Shown here: positions 36,131 through 48,479 of the stretch, one piece after another
How the letters are laid out: the number at the start of each line of letters is the position of its first letter
How positions within the stretch are numbered: the stretch's first letter is position 1
From: Pelobates cultripes
Taxonomy: Eukaryota; Chordata; Amphibia; Anura; Pelobatidae
DNA: 64,000 bases
Direction: 5' to 3'
Assembly (NCBI GenBank): GCA_933207985.1
Contig: OW240916.1
Coordinates: forward strand, 83,900,997 to 83,964,996
Program-made: the position numbers and the translations under genes
Notes under the pieces: generated by a model
Told to the model about the DNA's origin: nothing
Seen by the model: the letters and a program-made list of their open reading frames with translations, nothing else
The model's database searches: none

Positions 36131-37865
36131 GACAAGACCCTAAATGTTTCTCTGTGCCTGCCTTACTGAAATATATCCAGTCTGATCATATCTATCCAAC
36201 ACAAGAAAAATAACAGCTTTCTACTTCCCCTTTCTAAGGTAATGCAGAAAAGATAAAGTGAGGACCTCTATTGAACTGGTCCCCCCTTTTAGAACTATGC
36301 ATGCAGTTGCAGAACTCGGTCCATAATGTCAGTAAGGATGACTTCGAGGGAGCACAGCAAGGGAGATCCATACCAGAAGAGGTATGTCACTAGACCAAAC
36401 AAGACATGATGGGAATAGAATTCTGATCTCTAAAGGTCTCTCTGCACCATTGGACTCTAATCACTTCATTGGTTCCAGTCATGCTCCAAAGATGATCTAA
36501 TACATTACTTTAAATGAATGGCAGTCCAGCACTGAGTTGGTCTAATCCTTTCTATAAATGCATGTGATTTTCTGAGGTATCTTTCTACTAATCTACTGAA
36601 CTACATTCAACTGCTTCAGTACGGAGTAAGAACAGAGCCTGTTCATCACACAGTGTTACAGATTACTATATTTATATTCCAAGGTTGTCCAACTGTTAAT
36701 TTTACATCTATAGGTTGTGCATCAAATAAGTTTACACATTTTTTCCTGTTAGTGGGATGGAAAGTGAACAATTGTAGAGTAGATGGAGAGTTAATCCCTG
36801 GGGGTGGAAATTTCCTGAGCATGTGAAGATAAGGGAAAATAAAAATGTGCTTGAGTGTGCTTTGTAATTACTGCATGTTATAATTGGCTTGTGGCAGATT
36901 GTTGAATTAAGCTACAGATCTGGGGCAGACTGACACATTTTACACAATATTACATGATCAGTCGTAGCTTCATTCTCTGTGTTAATGGCATGGAGAAGGG
37001 ATTAGTTGATTCATATGACACACACACTTTTTAAATAAAAAATAAATAAATTTAAAAAAAGTATATCCCTTTTAATGTGTTTGTTTATTTATAATACATA
37101 TTAAACATTACAGAGAGAAATCTAAAATGCACTCTGTGCTTTCTGCTGTCTCCTACAGTAGTAAAATAAAGATAAAGTATTTTGGATGTGAAATTCCACC
37201 TGGTTAACCAGAGAAAAGCAGGACTTCAATGAAAAAAAATAAATTTTAGAACACTGCATTATTATTATTATTATTTGTACAGCTGTATAACCCAACACTG
37301 TAAAAATTATTTTACTACTGTGTTGGCAACACACACGATGAAGGGATAGCTGAAACATAAACTTCACCTTTTCAAAGTCACTCCTCAGGCCAGGCCTGCA
37401 GTGCTGGCATTTATAATCTGCTCAAATCAGAGCAGCTGGAAGTCTGTGACAAGGACTGGTTCATCTCTGGTGTCCATGTCAAAATGTCCTACAAACCTGC
37501 ACGGTCACTGAGACTGTGAGAGCCAGCTGCTATAGCCATTGCTATTAACAGTGCGCATAGCATGCTGTATGGAAGGTTTACAAATCACCAGCAGGGTTAC
37601 TCACTAAAGAGAGAACTCAAAAGTGATTTTAATTTAATGTCTGAATAGCTGAATTGGTAAAATACTATAACTCAGCTATTCTACTAGTTTGGCTATTTTG
37701 GGCTTATATCCAAAATTAATTTTGATGAATAATGCACTGTTATTCAGTAAAGTGAGTATATAGTCAGATACATGGATATACTCGTTCATATTCATAACAT
37801 CTCCGATAAAATGCTTGTATGTAAAATGTAGATGTGTAAATATAGAATAACCTTAGAGTCCTCGT

Positions 37866-37945
37866 AGGAACCTTAAACAGACACTATATGCACCCAGACC
37901 ACTTCCACGGGAGTTTATTTAAAATTGGGGCTATGGTTCCTTTAA
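37866..37945. repeat. short copy of dispersed GACACTATA repeat
   Basis: TTAAACAGACACTATATGCACCCAGACCACTTCCACGGGAG is similar to 7,263-7,315 (GGGACACTTAAGGAACCCAG...ACCACTTCATCTGGG). Probably a short, internally deleted copy. Confidence 0.45.
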
Positions 37946-38128
37946 TCTCTCAAGAGCAAGACATGCATGCCTGACTGATATACGAGAGTTACATTAGCTG
38001 ACTGTGACAGATAGATACATGGTATCTAAACATAACTATTAAAAATATAATAAAGTTAAAACATGTAGTAACCTTGTACACTAATGCTAGAATAACCCTG
38101 ACAATAAATAAGACTTCTTACCATAGAG

Positions 38129-38246
38129 CAGGCATAGGGAACCTTGGCACTGCAGATGTTTTGGACTACACCTCCCATGATGCTTTGCCAGCATTATGGG
38201 GGATGTAGTCCACAACATCTGGAGTGCCGAAGGTTGCCTATCCCTG
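38129..38246. mobile_element. 118-bp hAT MITE
   Basis: The ends CAGGCATAGGGAACCTT and AAGGTTGCCTATCCCTG are inverted repeats, and the whole element folds back on itself (GGACTACACCTCCCATGATG / ATTATGGGGGATGTAGTCC). A perfect duplication CCATAGAG flanks it (38,121-38,128; 38,247-38,254). Confidence 0.92.
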
Positions 38247-38550
38247 CCATAGAGTATCTAACCATAAACAATACCAAGCATACAAAGAAATAAAAAAGTT
38301 TTAAAAAAGAAAAGAAAAAAAAATACATATAAAGAGACATAATCTGTCTCCAAATAAAGATAAGATATACACACGTCATCACCAGGTCAAAACTAACATT
38401 AGCTCTGTAGATATTAAACAGAAATAAAATTAAAAAAAAGAGAACCTTGCACACAATTCAGTCACATATAAACACACACTGCAACAAAAAGAAGCAACAT
38501 TTGAAAAATTACACTATCAAACAGAAACAAATAATAGTGCACGCATGTAC

Positions 38551-38672
38551 CCTTCTGAGAGCATTTTCTTCACTCGTTCCCTCTCTGTACTGAGCTCCGT
38601 CTCTGCACTTTGGCTTCTAAAGAGCTTCTCATCTGCTGGTCCATTGACACTGATGATTGGCGAAGGTACTAT
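38551..38672 (-). CDS. homer3: homer3 linker exon (exon 5)
   Basis: This 122-bp exon encodes 40 residues plus two bases. It starts [20 protein letters not shown], continues [12 protein letters not shown], and ends RVKKMLSEG with the Gly split over the intron. The pattern [20 protein letters not shown] ... TERERxKKMLSEG is specific to Homer3 among the three Homer paralogues, and is the best single reason for naming the gene homer3. It links the EVH1 domain to the coiled coil and is Ser-rich. The acceptor is TCTCACCAG and the donor GTACAT. Confidence 0.95.
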
Positions 38673-41526
38673 CTGGTGAGATATAATATAGCGATGTTAG
38701 TGTCCCCAGTTTGCTTTATTGACCCTACAATAGCCACCCTATAAACGCTAAACTAAGAACCTGAAAACCAGCCACCCAGTCAAGGGCCATAATAGAGAAC
38801 CATATTTTACCATTTGGTGGGAGCAGACCTGGGAGTGTTTACCCATCTAGCTATCACATCAAACACAGAGGGGTCTTTGTCAAGTCAGATTTGATAGCAC
38901 CAAGATCCAACAGCTTTTGTGTGTGGTGATTGCTCCGTTTCATGTGGATTCCTGGTTTGATATATTGTCTGTTCTGCCTCTGCTTATATAGGGAAACTCC
39001 CCCTATTCAACCCACATGATTCATTCAATTGCTTTCTCTGTATGCTCATAAAAACATTTTTTTTTACATGTACGAGGCTATGGTGTTGCCTATATACCTT
39101 TAACATGGCACTTGTATAAAAGGAGAACATTTTAATGCTATTGTTCGAGTTCAGCAGTGTGGCTCTGTGACAGATCAGAGAACCTTTAAACATATAGTTT
39201 ATAACTATGGTCTTATGGAATAGAAAGTAGACTGACACCACTAGAGCAAATCCTGGTCTAAAAAAATGATGCGTGTCATGTATGAATTCCAGTTCTTCAC
39301 AGGGATAACCCTGTATGAATAGAGCGAGAGACAAATATGGGTTAGCAAACAGGGAAATTCTTTAAGAATAATGAGACATTGATATAAAGCAAAAATCAAT
39401 CAATTGCTTACATACAATTGTTGCCACATATTAAGAATAAAATAAGAAACCACAAAGAACCAGGAGGAAACACACAAGACAAGTGCATGCACCTGTCCCA
39501 GCATGTGAATGCAGCACCATGCATGGAGTCATAGGAAGTTGTCAGAAAGCCTCAAGGTACTTGCATATTATGTAATCCTGCATAATAAATAATTCTGTTT
39601 GAATCTAAAGTTGAATTACGGTAAATTCTGTCACAGAAGACATATAAACGGCTCCTTTTTTTTCTTTTTGCAATCATTTTAAATGTTTTGATAGAAATCT
39701 TATTTATTTTTTTTAGATAGAAACTATCTTTAATACAAGAATCCCTGCAAGGTGAAAAAGTGACATTTCCTGACGTTTTTCCTCTGCAGTATAAAAAGTC
39801 ACTGAAACATGATCAATAAACTGCTGGCCGACTTAATTCATTAGGTGCAATTAAAAAGACATGAGCGAAAATTCGGATTGACCGTAGCAAGTCATTTACA
39901 CTATACCCATATAACTGTATTGTGAATGCATTAAGAGAATAAAAGATACAGAAGGGTTACGGACTTGCTCTGGAAATAGCCTTACTTAACCCCCTCTGTC
40001 CAGTTATTGGCCTAAAGGCGAAGATGCTAAATAAGGAGCATCACATGGACTCTGCCAGCTGAGCTGAAGAAATAAGGGAGAAGAATTGACAGGTCAGGCT
40101 GTGAGAAATTGATTAGTCTATGTACTTAAATATGTAGATGAGATGTCTGCCTCCAACCAGCTCCCCTTGCGGCCCCTTTAGCATCACACTGACTTTTCTG
40201 CAGTGAAGTGACATCTTGTAAAAACAGAACAAGTCAGATAAATACCCAGAATTCAAAGCAGAGATATATATGAGCAGTGGTAGGGAAAAAAACAAGTAGG
40301 GAAAAAAACAACAACGCAGTTTAATATCTTATTTAACAACTGCTGCTTCTACACTGATTTTGCAAATATTCAAGCTCAACAATGGGGAAAAACAATAAAT
40401 GCTTTCTTACCACGAGCAGTAATAAAAAAAATTATTAATAAAATATGCATAAGTGAGAAACTGAGGCAATCACACACAGGATTACATGGACAACTGTTGG
40501 ACTTGTGCATTAACATCTGTTACACATTACATAGAAGATAAAATTCTTTAATATTTTCTTCATTCAGGGTTTACCCCGAGGCTCTCTGGCACCCTGGGTG
40601 GAAACTAAAATTTGTGTGCAGCTCCCACATAAAACATCTAACATTTCTATACGGATTAACAAGTCCGTAGTGAAAACCTCATAGCTCTATACCGCACTGT
40701 GGGCAGCAGCAGTGTATATACTTAAAAAGCATTATAGTAATATACAGCATTGATATTAAAAAGCAATGCTAGAGCAAAGTTTTTACAGTGGCGTATTCTA
40801 ATGCTTTTCATGGAAATTGATCCACTTTTAGCACAGAACTACACCTTCTACGTATAAAACCTATTTATCCTACCTCATTTAGAGCTTACAGAGAAGGAAA
40901 AGGAACACTTTATTCTTCAATGGGCTGCAGCCATTTGTGATCTAAAACCATAGCTCCTGGCCATAACTGATCTGCCAGGATGGTCTCGATTTGGGACAAC
41001 GCTTGTGTGGACATCAGAGAACTTGCCCTTAAGTCAAGTATGAGTAAATTCAATGAATAAAGAATCTGTAGCACAAGTCCATTACAGGGCACTTCTAAAT
41101 ATATCTGTGATATCCATCTATGAACAGTCAGCCCTGACAAATGAACAAGGCTGTCTGTCAAGCCTGAACACGTGCACGTTGGAACATGCCCCCATTCAGG
41201 TGAAACTGGTGAAAATAATAAATTACTGGCATGTCCCCACTTTTTCCCACCCCTTCCATCCTGATTAAAAACCTCCACGTGCCTATTTATCACTAATATT
41301 ACACCAGCAGAAAATCTATTTAATCCCTACCCAAAAATGTGTATACACAGCCAAACGTAAAGACAATGGGAAAACAAATGTCCCTAATTACCTTCCTACT
41401 ATATCTCTGCATGGATCGTTGCAATTAATGTTTGCACACAAGATTGTGTGTCCTCTTTTGTGTAGAATATCAGTTCACATATTTCAACATACCCTGCACA
41501 AATAACAGAATAAATATGCCCAGATG

Positions 41527-41528
<2 letters not shown>

Positions 41529-41565
<37 letters not shown>

Positions 41566-41588
41566 CTATCTCCCCATTGAGTAACAAA

Positions 41589-41625
<37 letters not shown>

Positions 41626-41650
41626 TTATTTATTTATTTATTTATTTTTT
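41529..41650. repeat. AT and TATT microsatellites
   Basis: (AT)n at 41,529-41,561 and 41,595-41,619, then (TTTA)n to about 41,648. Confidence 0.95.
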
Positions 41651-41740
41651 TAGAGCAGAGTTTTAAAAGTGGGATGAACTGCAGGAAATGCATCCATTGT
41701 TTTTCATGATTGCATCTCTTTCAGAATTCCAGCCTAACAT

Positions 41741-42426
41741 ACAGGAATAAAATGAGAGAGGACGGTGGTTGCGCACACAGTAAATGATATCTTTAGTCTA
41801 GGATGAAGCCCCTAGATTCTGTAAACATAAGAAACCATCATAGGGCAATATATCTTAGACTCAAATAAAATGTTAAGAAAACTTGGAAAACTCACAATAT
41901 TTAGAGCCTATCAGAGTTGGCTCTAAACTTTTAAAGCAGGTTTATCAATCTGGTGCAGATAACATAGTATAAATCCATTGGTAACCATCAAACGTCTTCT
42001 TAATGTAGACCTGGTCTTCCTGGTTCCTGACTTCTACATTAAGAAGACGTTTGATGGTTACCAATGGATTTATACTATGTTATCTGCACCAGATTGATAA
42101 ACCTGCTTTAAAAGTTTAGAGCCAACTCTGATAAGCTCTAAATATTGTGAGTTTTCCAAGTTTTCTTAACATTTTATTTGAGTCTAAGATATATTGCCCT
42201 ATGATGGTTTCTTATGTTTACAGAATCTAGGGGCTTCATCCTAGACTAAAGATATCATTTACTGTGTGCGCAACCACCGTCCTCTCTCATTTTATTCCTG
42301 TATGTAAGTGTTATATAGTGACTATACACTTGGGTGGTTATTTGTGTGTGCTGCACTGGTTGATTATATATGATATCCTATATATTGTAATCACTTTTAG
42401 CGCCATTTTTTATCTCTGTTTTTTAC
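41741..42426. mobile_element. insertion with 269-bp palindrome and 14-bp direct repeats
   Basis: The arms 41,741-42,009 and 42,033-42,301 are inverted copies of equal length around a 23-bp spacer. I saw only one mismatch (CCTATCAGAG versus the complement of CTCTGATAAGC). A further 125 bp ends in a T-rich ATCTCTGTTTTTTAC. TTCCAGCCTAACAT flanks the whole 686-bp unit (41,727-41,740; 42,427-42,440), which points to a single insertion. The type is not recognised. A retro-insertion such as a Penelope-like fragment is possible. Confidence 0.8.
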
Positions 42427-43454
42427 TTCCAGCCTAACATGTCATCTTTTTAAATATCTTCCACAGTTACAGCAGAAAAGACCCCTGCCCATACAAAATT
42501 ACAGTTTCCAAAGTGTAACACCAATGGTCTGGATTTTGGCAGTGCCACCAATGGAACAGAACTGAAAAATGCCTAAATCCTGTTGAATTTAGTCGGTGGG
42601 CTGGGAACCACTGATGTACAAATTAGGGGTGAAAAAGTAAACCCCCAAATGTATAAAAACTACAACACCCATGGTGTTTCTTTGCCATTAGAGAGGTGCT
42701 CTGGTTATCTAACCATTGGACACCCATGGTCAAAGCATATCTAGTTGCAGTATTATAGTTTGACAATAGACAAATATATAAATATTCTATCTGGATCTCT
42801 GCAAAATCTCAAGTTATTTTAGATTGAGTTCTTATTACCAGTCTTGGTTTCAATTCACTTTACAGGCAATTATTGCCAAGAGATGTTGTGTGCAAGTTTT
42901 ACGGTATATGGGGCACCGATGGGATATCTGTTTGAGATTGTAGGGGGTATCTTTGTTACTAAAGGGTTCATTAATCCAATGTAAACCATAATCTTTCTGT
43001 TAATTCTTCTGCCTACGTATCTTTAGTTGCAAGCCTGTAATCATATAACAGCTTGTTTAAACAAACGCTAATATTCTGTCCCATCTGTTCAATGCCCTAA
43101 GATCGCATTGGTTAATCCAGCAGGCCGCTCTGGCATCTGGCATAGTATAGATAGTTGAATGCCAGGATATCACTCTGCCAGGGTCTCTCACCTTAAGAGA
43201 GTCAGCAATTTAGGTGAGTATTTAAAAGTCTGTGATAGAGAAACCTTGAATTATAATAATGACTGAGCAATAGGAAGTAAAAAAAAAACACATACAAAAA
43301 AATAAAAATAATAAGGATTAATGAGTTTATTTGCTAAACTGTGAACAGTGAAGAATGGACAATAAATATGCAAAATGTGCTGCAAAAATAACCAAAAGAG
43401 AAAATTAGCTGGAGATATTTTTGATTTTACAAATGAAATATTTAAAGAGCGTCT

Positions 43455-43745
43455 CCAAGTATTAAGACCACTACAGTCTGGTGCAGTGGTCATGATGCCA
43501 GAAGTACCGTACCACATTTTGCAATGGTTTGTCCTCCTACCTGGGTTCCAGCCAAGCGTCAGGTATTCTCTGCAGGCTGGCTAATGATATCCAGTGAATC
43601 AGCAGTAGGATCCAGTGAACGAGTGGCAGGATTGCATCTGGCTTCTGCAGTTTTGCAGAAGTGAGATGCGATCCTAAAGCGCTTACACTCGCTGTGAGCA
43701 TCAACTGAGCGTTCTCAGTCAATGAATGAGCATCGGTGTATAGAA
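43455..43745. repeat. dispersed repeat, diverged copy
   Basis: GACCACTACAGTCTGGTGCAGTGGTCATGATGCC and TTGCAATGGTTTGTCCTCCTACCTGGG resemble 47,580-47,690 and 28,400-28,500. Confidence 0.6.
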
Positions 43746-44228
43746 ATATGCACTAGAACTGACATTATCTCTTGTTCTGGTCAGGCTATTAATGCCACAA
43801 TGACACTGCAGTGGGTCGAGTTACATCTCCTGCAGTATAGGGGCTAAACTCTGTATGTGCAGTGATTCCAATCAATTCCAACGCTTTAAACCTAAAAGGC
43901 TAGATTTTCTCAATTTCTGGTTTGTTTTTTGAATATACCCAATATAGTGCTTACATTTGGGAATGGACATGCATATCCAAAATGAAGGGGACGCAAAGGA
44001 AAAACAAATATGAAAAAAAAAAAAGTCATAAATACAGTAATACAATGAAATGATGTTTACCAGAAAGTGTAAGAGACACACAGAGAAAGATGTAATTAAT
44101 AGGTTGTGCAAAAAGTAAGTAAGCTGAAGTGATTTGTGTGTGGGGAGTGTCTTTGTAAGGTGATCACCCAGAGCTGTGATTTGTATGTGACAGGTTCTAC
44201 CGCAAATAAATCATAAAAGATGCCCTAC

Positions 44229-44336
44229 CTGCTGTGATGTGAGACTTAGGGCAGGGTTGGTCAGCTCAGTTTTATCCTGAGATCTTTCTCTGGCCAGTCG
44301 AGCAGCTTCCCTCACCTCCTGAAACTTCTCCGCAAA
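44229..44336 (-). CDS. homer3: homer3 exon, end of EVH1 domain (exon 4)
   Basis: This 108-bp exon encodes 36 residues: [20 protein letters not shown], then [31 protein letters not shown] is the C-terminal alpha helix of the Homer EVH1 domain. The tail ELTSPALxLxS matches Homer3. Phase 0 at both ends. The acceptor is CTGGCAG and the donor GTAGGG. Confidence 0.95.
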
Positions 44337-45889
44337 CTGCCAGGGTTACAAAAACACAAAATTATCTGAGCATAAGTCAATATTGCACGACAATGAAAAC
44401 AAAAGATGCTCTATTGTTGCCATTTTAATTTACCAGGCATATGTCCATAAAACAAGACACAAATTTTTTATCATGACTGTCCCTTAAACACACACACGCA
44501 CACGAATGAAATGAAACCAATAAGGCTTTTAATTAAAAAAAATACAAGTGCCTTGTGGAACCTCTTAAGAGCAGGTGAATCAAGCCTGGCTAAGCTGGAT
44601 GCCTTTACATTTGCAGAGTTCACTTCCCGCAAGACCCAGCATCTTGCTCCCACACAGGACACAACGTGAGATGCCACGCTCATTACCTGTACTACCAGAG
44701 ACAGCAGTTGTCCACCATCATGGACCCTGCAGAGCCGAACTTACTAAATACCTTAAATCCTTTTCTTTTTTATAGCTCAGTTTTTTGTTTTATTTGCTAT
44801 TATTGTTATATCTTACCACTGATATAGCGGCAGAACGAGGTTATACCTCAACAGTACATGGCACCAGGCCAAGTATGGCTTAGTACCCAAAAGTGAAATA
44901 CTCAACTTGCACACAACCGCTGAGGAAGTTGCAGTCCTACACACCCAATACCGTTCTAATATGCAAATAAATTGGTGAAATGCCAAAAGAAATAAAAATA
45001 AAATACAAGCAACACGTGAGTTGCACTTCTACGGCAGTACTTTTCTATTGTGCTGCCTCAAACTGATTTAGAGAAATCTAAATTAAACATTCTGTTTGGA
45101 CATCTGTATACATCAACGCCGAGTCTGTGCAATAAAACAAAAGACTAGGTCCCTTGTGATTATTTATCATTTACTTGCATTTCATTTATTCACATGATAA
45201 TCGCTTCACAGAAGTAAACAATGTACAAGTGCATTAAGTATTGGGTAGGATCATCTAATTGAGATTGTGCATCGCTGTTAATCTTCAACCCACAATTGGC
45301 AGAGATTACAATGTGCACAGATGCCCAAACCTTCCATTTAATCAAATATTAAACAAAGCATAACCATGGTACAAGAGAGAATTAGGTGTAAATGCATCTT
45401 CAATACTTAGGTTTTTTGTTTTTTAAATTACAGATTTTTCTCTAGGAGTTTAACAAATGTATGAGGATGTGTTTGAACAAGGTTTAATAGTAGATACCCT
45501 GTATGACCTAAAGCAAACATTGCCCCTGCCAAATCACACTGTAAATGGGCTATCAGAGTCAATGATTTTTTAGACATGTGTAATTTGTTTCGTTCCGATA
45601 GAGGTAATGCAGATTACATTTATTAAAGGTGGAGAAGGAGGATATCTAAATACAAGCTATTTTTTTATGTAAAGTATAATGTTCTAAACAGTATTTTACA
45701 TCGCTTTGTAACATTACATAAAATCTTGTAGCCTTACATAGAACCATATAATCTTACATATTCCTTATAGAATAAAATTTTTTAAAGAATACTGTTACTT
45801 GCCCACAGTTAAAATTAAAAAAAATTAAAAAATTAAAAAAGTTACTTGTGCACCATTCCAAATCCCTATGCACATTAAAAAAATGGGGA

Positions 45890-47395
45890 CTTGTCTTTAC
45901 CCGTCTCACTTCCTCAATTCCAACTCTCTCCTTGACCCTCTTCAATCTGGCTTCCGCCCCCTCCACTCTACTGAGACTGCAAAGTTACCAATGACCTAAT
46001 TGCAGCTAAATCCAAAGGCTTCCATACTAGTTTTTCTTGACTTCTCTGTTGCTTTTGACACCGTTGATCATGCTTTCCTTCTTCAAACTCTTCAATCACT
46101 CAGTCTCTGTGACTTTGTCCTCTCGTGGTTTTCCTCTTATCTCTCCCAATGCTCATTTAGCGTCTCCTGTTCTAATGATACCTCACCCCTTTGTCCTGTC
46201 TCAGTTGGAGTCCCCCAAGGCTCCGTCCTTGGTCCCCTTCTATTTTCTCTTTATACTGCCCCTTTTGGAAAAACTTATTACCACATCTGGATTCCATTAC
46301 CACCTGTACATTGATATCCTCTGCTGACCTCTCCCCTGCCCGTCCTGCAACGTGATACTGCTTGCCTTTTCTCCATCTATGACTGGATGTCCTTTCTAAA
46401 ACGAAATCTCACTAAAACCGAACTCCTTGTTTTTCCACCTCCTAATACTGATCCTCCTCTTTTGCTCTCCCTTGAAGTCAGTGGTATCCACATCAGTCCT
46501 TCCTTGCAAGCGCGCTGTCTTGGTGTCATATTTGACTCTGGCCTCACCTTTGAGCCTCACATCCAGCATGTTGCCAAATTCTGTAGATTCCATCTTAAAA
46601 ACATAGCCCGCATCCGCCCCTCTCTTACGCAAGATGCTACTAAAGAGCTTGTCCATGCTCTAGTAATTTCCCGCATGGATTATTGTAACCCTCTCCTAAT
46701 TGGTCTTCCCAAAAACCGTATTGCCCTGCTACAGTCTGCAATGAATGCTGCCGCCAGAGTGATTTTCTTCTCTAGTCGGTCCGGTCAGTTGGCTTCCTGT
46801 ATCCTATAGGAGTCAATTTAAAGTGCTAACCCATACCTATAAAGCATTGACCAATTCTAGCCCCTCTTATAGGTCTTCACAGATCCATATGTATGCCCCC
46901 TCTCGGTCTCTCCGCTCTGCCCATGACCTTCTCCTGTCCGCTGTTCGCACCCGTACGGCCAACTCACGCTTGCAGGACTTCTCGCAGGTGGCTCCTTTCC
47001 TATGGAATAGCCTACCTACTGCCATCAGACTCTACCCTTGTCTTCAATCATTTAAGAAGTGCCTTAAAACCCATCTCTTTAGGAAAGCATATGGCCTCCC
47101 AGAATAACCTCTACCTCACATACTGGTCTCTTGGTCTCTCCTAAAGGGCAACACTCTACTCTCTCCTTCAGCTCTACTTCACCCCAACCTATTTTGATTG
47201 CTATTTCCTGTCCTATTGTGTTTTACACCCCTTCTCCTCCCATAGACTGTAAGCTCTTTTGAGCAGGTTCCTCTTCAACCTATCGTTCCTGTAAGTTTTC
47301 TTGTAATTGTCTTATTTATAGCTAAATTCCTCCTCTAATAATATTGTAAAGTGCTACGGAATCTGTTGGCGCTATATAAATGGCAATAATAATAA
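45890..47395 (+). pseudogene. L2-type LINE reverse transcriptase fragment
   Basis: The 5' end is truncated within the RT domain. Motifs in order, over several frames: QSGFRP and STETAK-like start near 45,950, [15 protein letters not shown] (RT motif A), [17 protein letters not shown] (motif B), and a degraded catalytic box HLYIDIL where YADD is expected. LGVIFDSGLTFEPHI, SRMDYCNPLLIGLP and AAARVI follow, and APFLWNSLPTAIR ... FKKCLKTHLF closes the C-terminus. Frameshifts occur near 45,985, 46,265-46,330 and 46,800. The 3' end has TGTAAGCTCTTTTGAGCAGG, GCGCTATATAAATGG and (AAT)n, typical of L2. It is inactive and antisense to homer3. Confidence 0.9.
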
Positions 47396-47549
47396 TAACT
47401 GGAGGTTTTTAGTATCAATTATTTAAATGTTTTTTTTTGTATTGGGGCTGATGTGTACTACAGTAATTGCTGCCACCCAGGAGTAGTGGGAGTTTAGGGA
47501 AAGCATGCTTATATTCCTTATATAACCTTGTAAACTCTATTGTAAATAT

Positions 47550-47850
47550 ACTTAAAGGCAAACTCAAAGGACCATAGCCACTACAGCACACTGTAGTGGT
47601 TATCTGGTGCCAAAAGGGTCCTGGCAGCACCCTCCCATTGTAAGTAGTCAAACAGTTTTACAATGGTTTGTCTTCTTACTTAGAGTTTGTACAGCTACAG
47701 GAGAGTCGGAAGCTCTCAGAGTGAAGACTGCTCTCAGCCAATGTGCTAAGCCATGTACAAACAATCAGCTTACAGTATCAGACAATTTGCTAGCCCTGGC
47801 TTGGCTTAGCTCAGGAGTGCTAACTGAAGCACCTAAGTGCTTAGAGATTT
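47550..47850. repeat. dispersed repeat shared with 28,385 and 43,455
   Basis: CCACTACAGCACACTGTAGTGGTTATCTGGTG, then CTCCCATTGTAAGTAGTCAAACAGTTTTACAATGG. The first part is itself a small palindrome. The right border is unclear. Confidence 0.65.
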
Positions 47851-48095
47851 TCTTTAAAACACTGAAGGAGATTCAAAGAATTTGAGGTACAAAATACTAA
47901 AAGTGAAGTATCTGCCATGGAATCCAATGGAATGGCCTCCATGATTGATAACGTACAGACCTCCCACAGAATATGTAAACACAAATACATGCAATGTGTT
48001 AAAATGCTTGATTTTTAATTTGTGATGAGAGAGCTCCACTGGTTACGCTGTAATCAAAATAGACATTTAGAAAGCTAGAAATGTAGTGCTTACTA

Positions 48096-48242
<147 letters not shown>

Positions 48243-48318
48243 CTATGGAAATATGATATTTCATGTTCAATACAATTCTTGCTTTTCATTTTATTCACAA
48301 ACGGCATGGTCAACTCAC
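48243..48318 (-). other. homer3 short intron, 76 bp
   Basis: GTGAGT donor and TTCCATAG acceptor, phase 0. It is unusually small beside the other introns. Confidence 0.95.
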
Positions 48319-48475
48319 CTTGGTGCCACCAACACTGATAATCCGATATACATTCCGTGTGGCATCGTAGAAATATGAAACAGTGGCTGCGTGTTTGCTG
48401 GCTGGTATCCAGTTCTTTTTGGTGACCGGGTCAATTTGAAAAACATGAGCTCTGGTGCTAAAAATGGGCTGCTCT
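48319..48475 (-). CDS. homer3: homer3 exon, start of EVH1 domain (exon 2)
   Basis: This 157-bp exon starts with one base of a split codon, then 52 residues: [20 protein letters not shown], then [20 protein letters not shown] and [12 protein letters not shown]. It is the N-terminal half of the EVH1 domain, including the Trp of KKNWIPA that stacks on the ligand prolines in this family. The [14 protein letters not shown] junction and [12 protein letters not shown] favour Homer3. The acceptor is TTCTCCCCTGTAG and the donor GTGAGT. The exon with the start codon (a few residues in Homers) lies upstream and was not found. Confidence 0.97.
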
Positions 48476-48479
48476 CTAC

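Larger units (their letters stand above)
35183..38550 (-). other. homer3 intron, 3.4 kb
   Basis: Contains an AT-rich MITE (35,920-36,130) and two small repeats near 37,870 and 38,129. No other gene is seen. Confidence 0.75.
38673..44228 (-). other. homer3 intron, 5.6 kb
   Basis: Contains a large palindromic insertion (41,741-42,426), AT microsatellites at 41,529-41,650 and a dispersed repeat at 43,455-43,745. The rest shows nothing recognisable. Confidence 0.75.
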
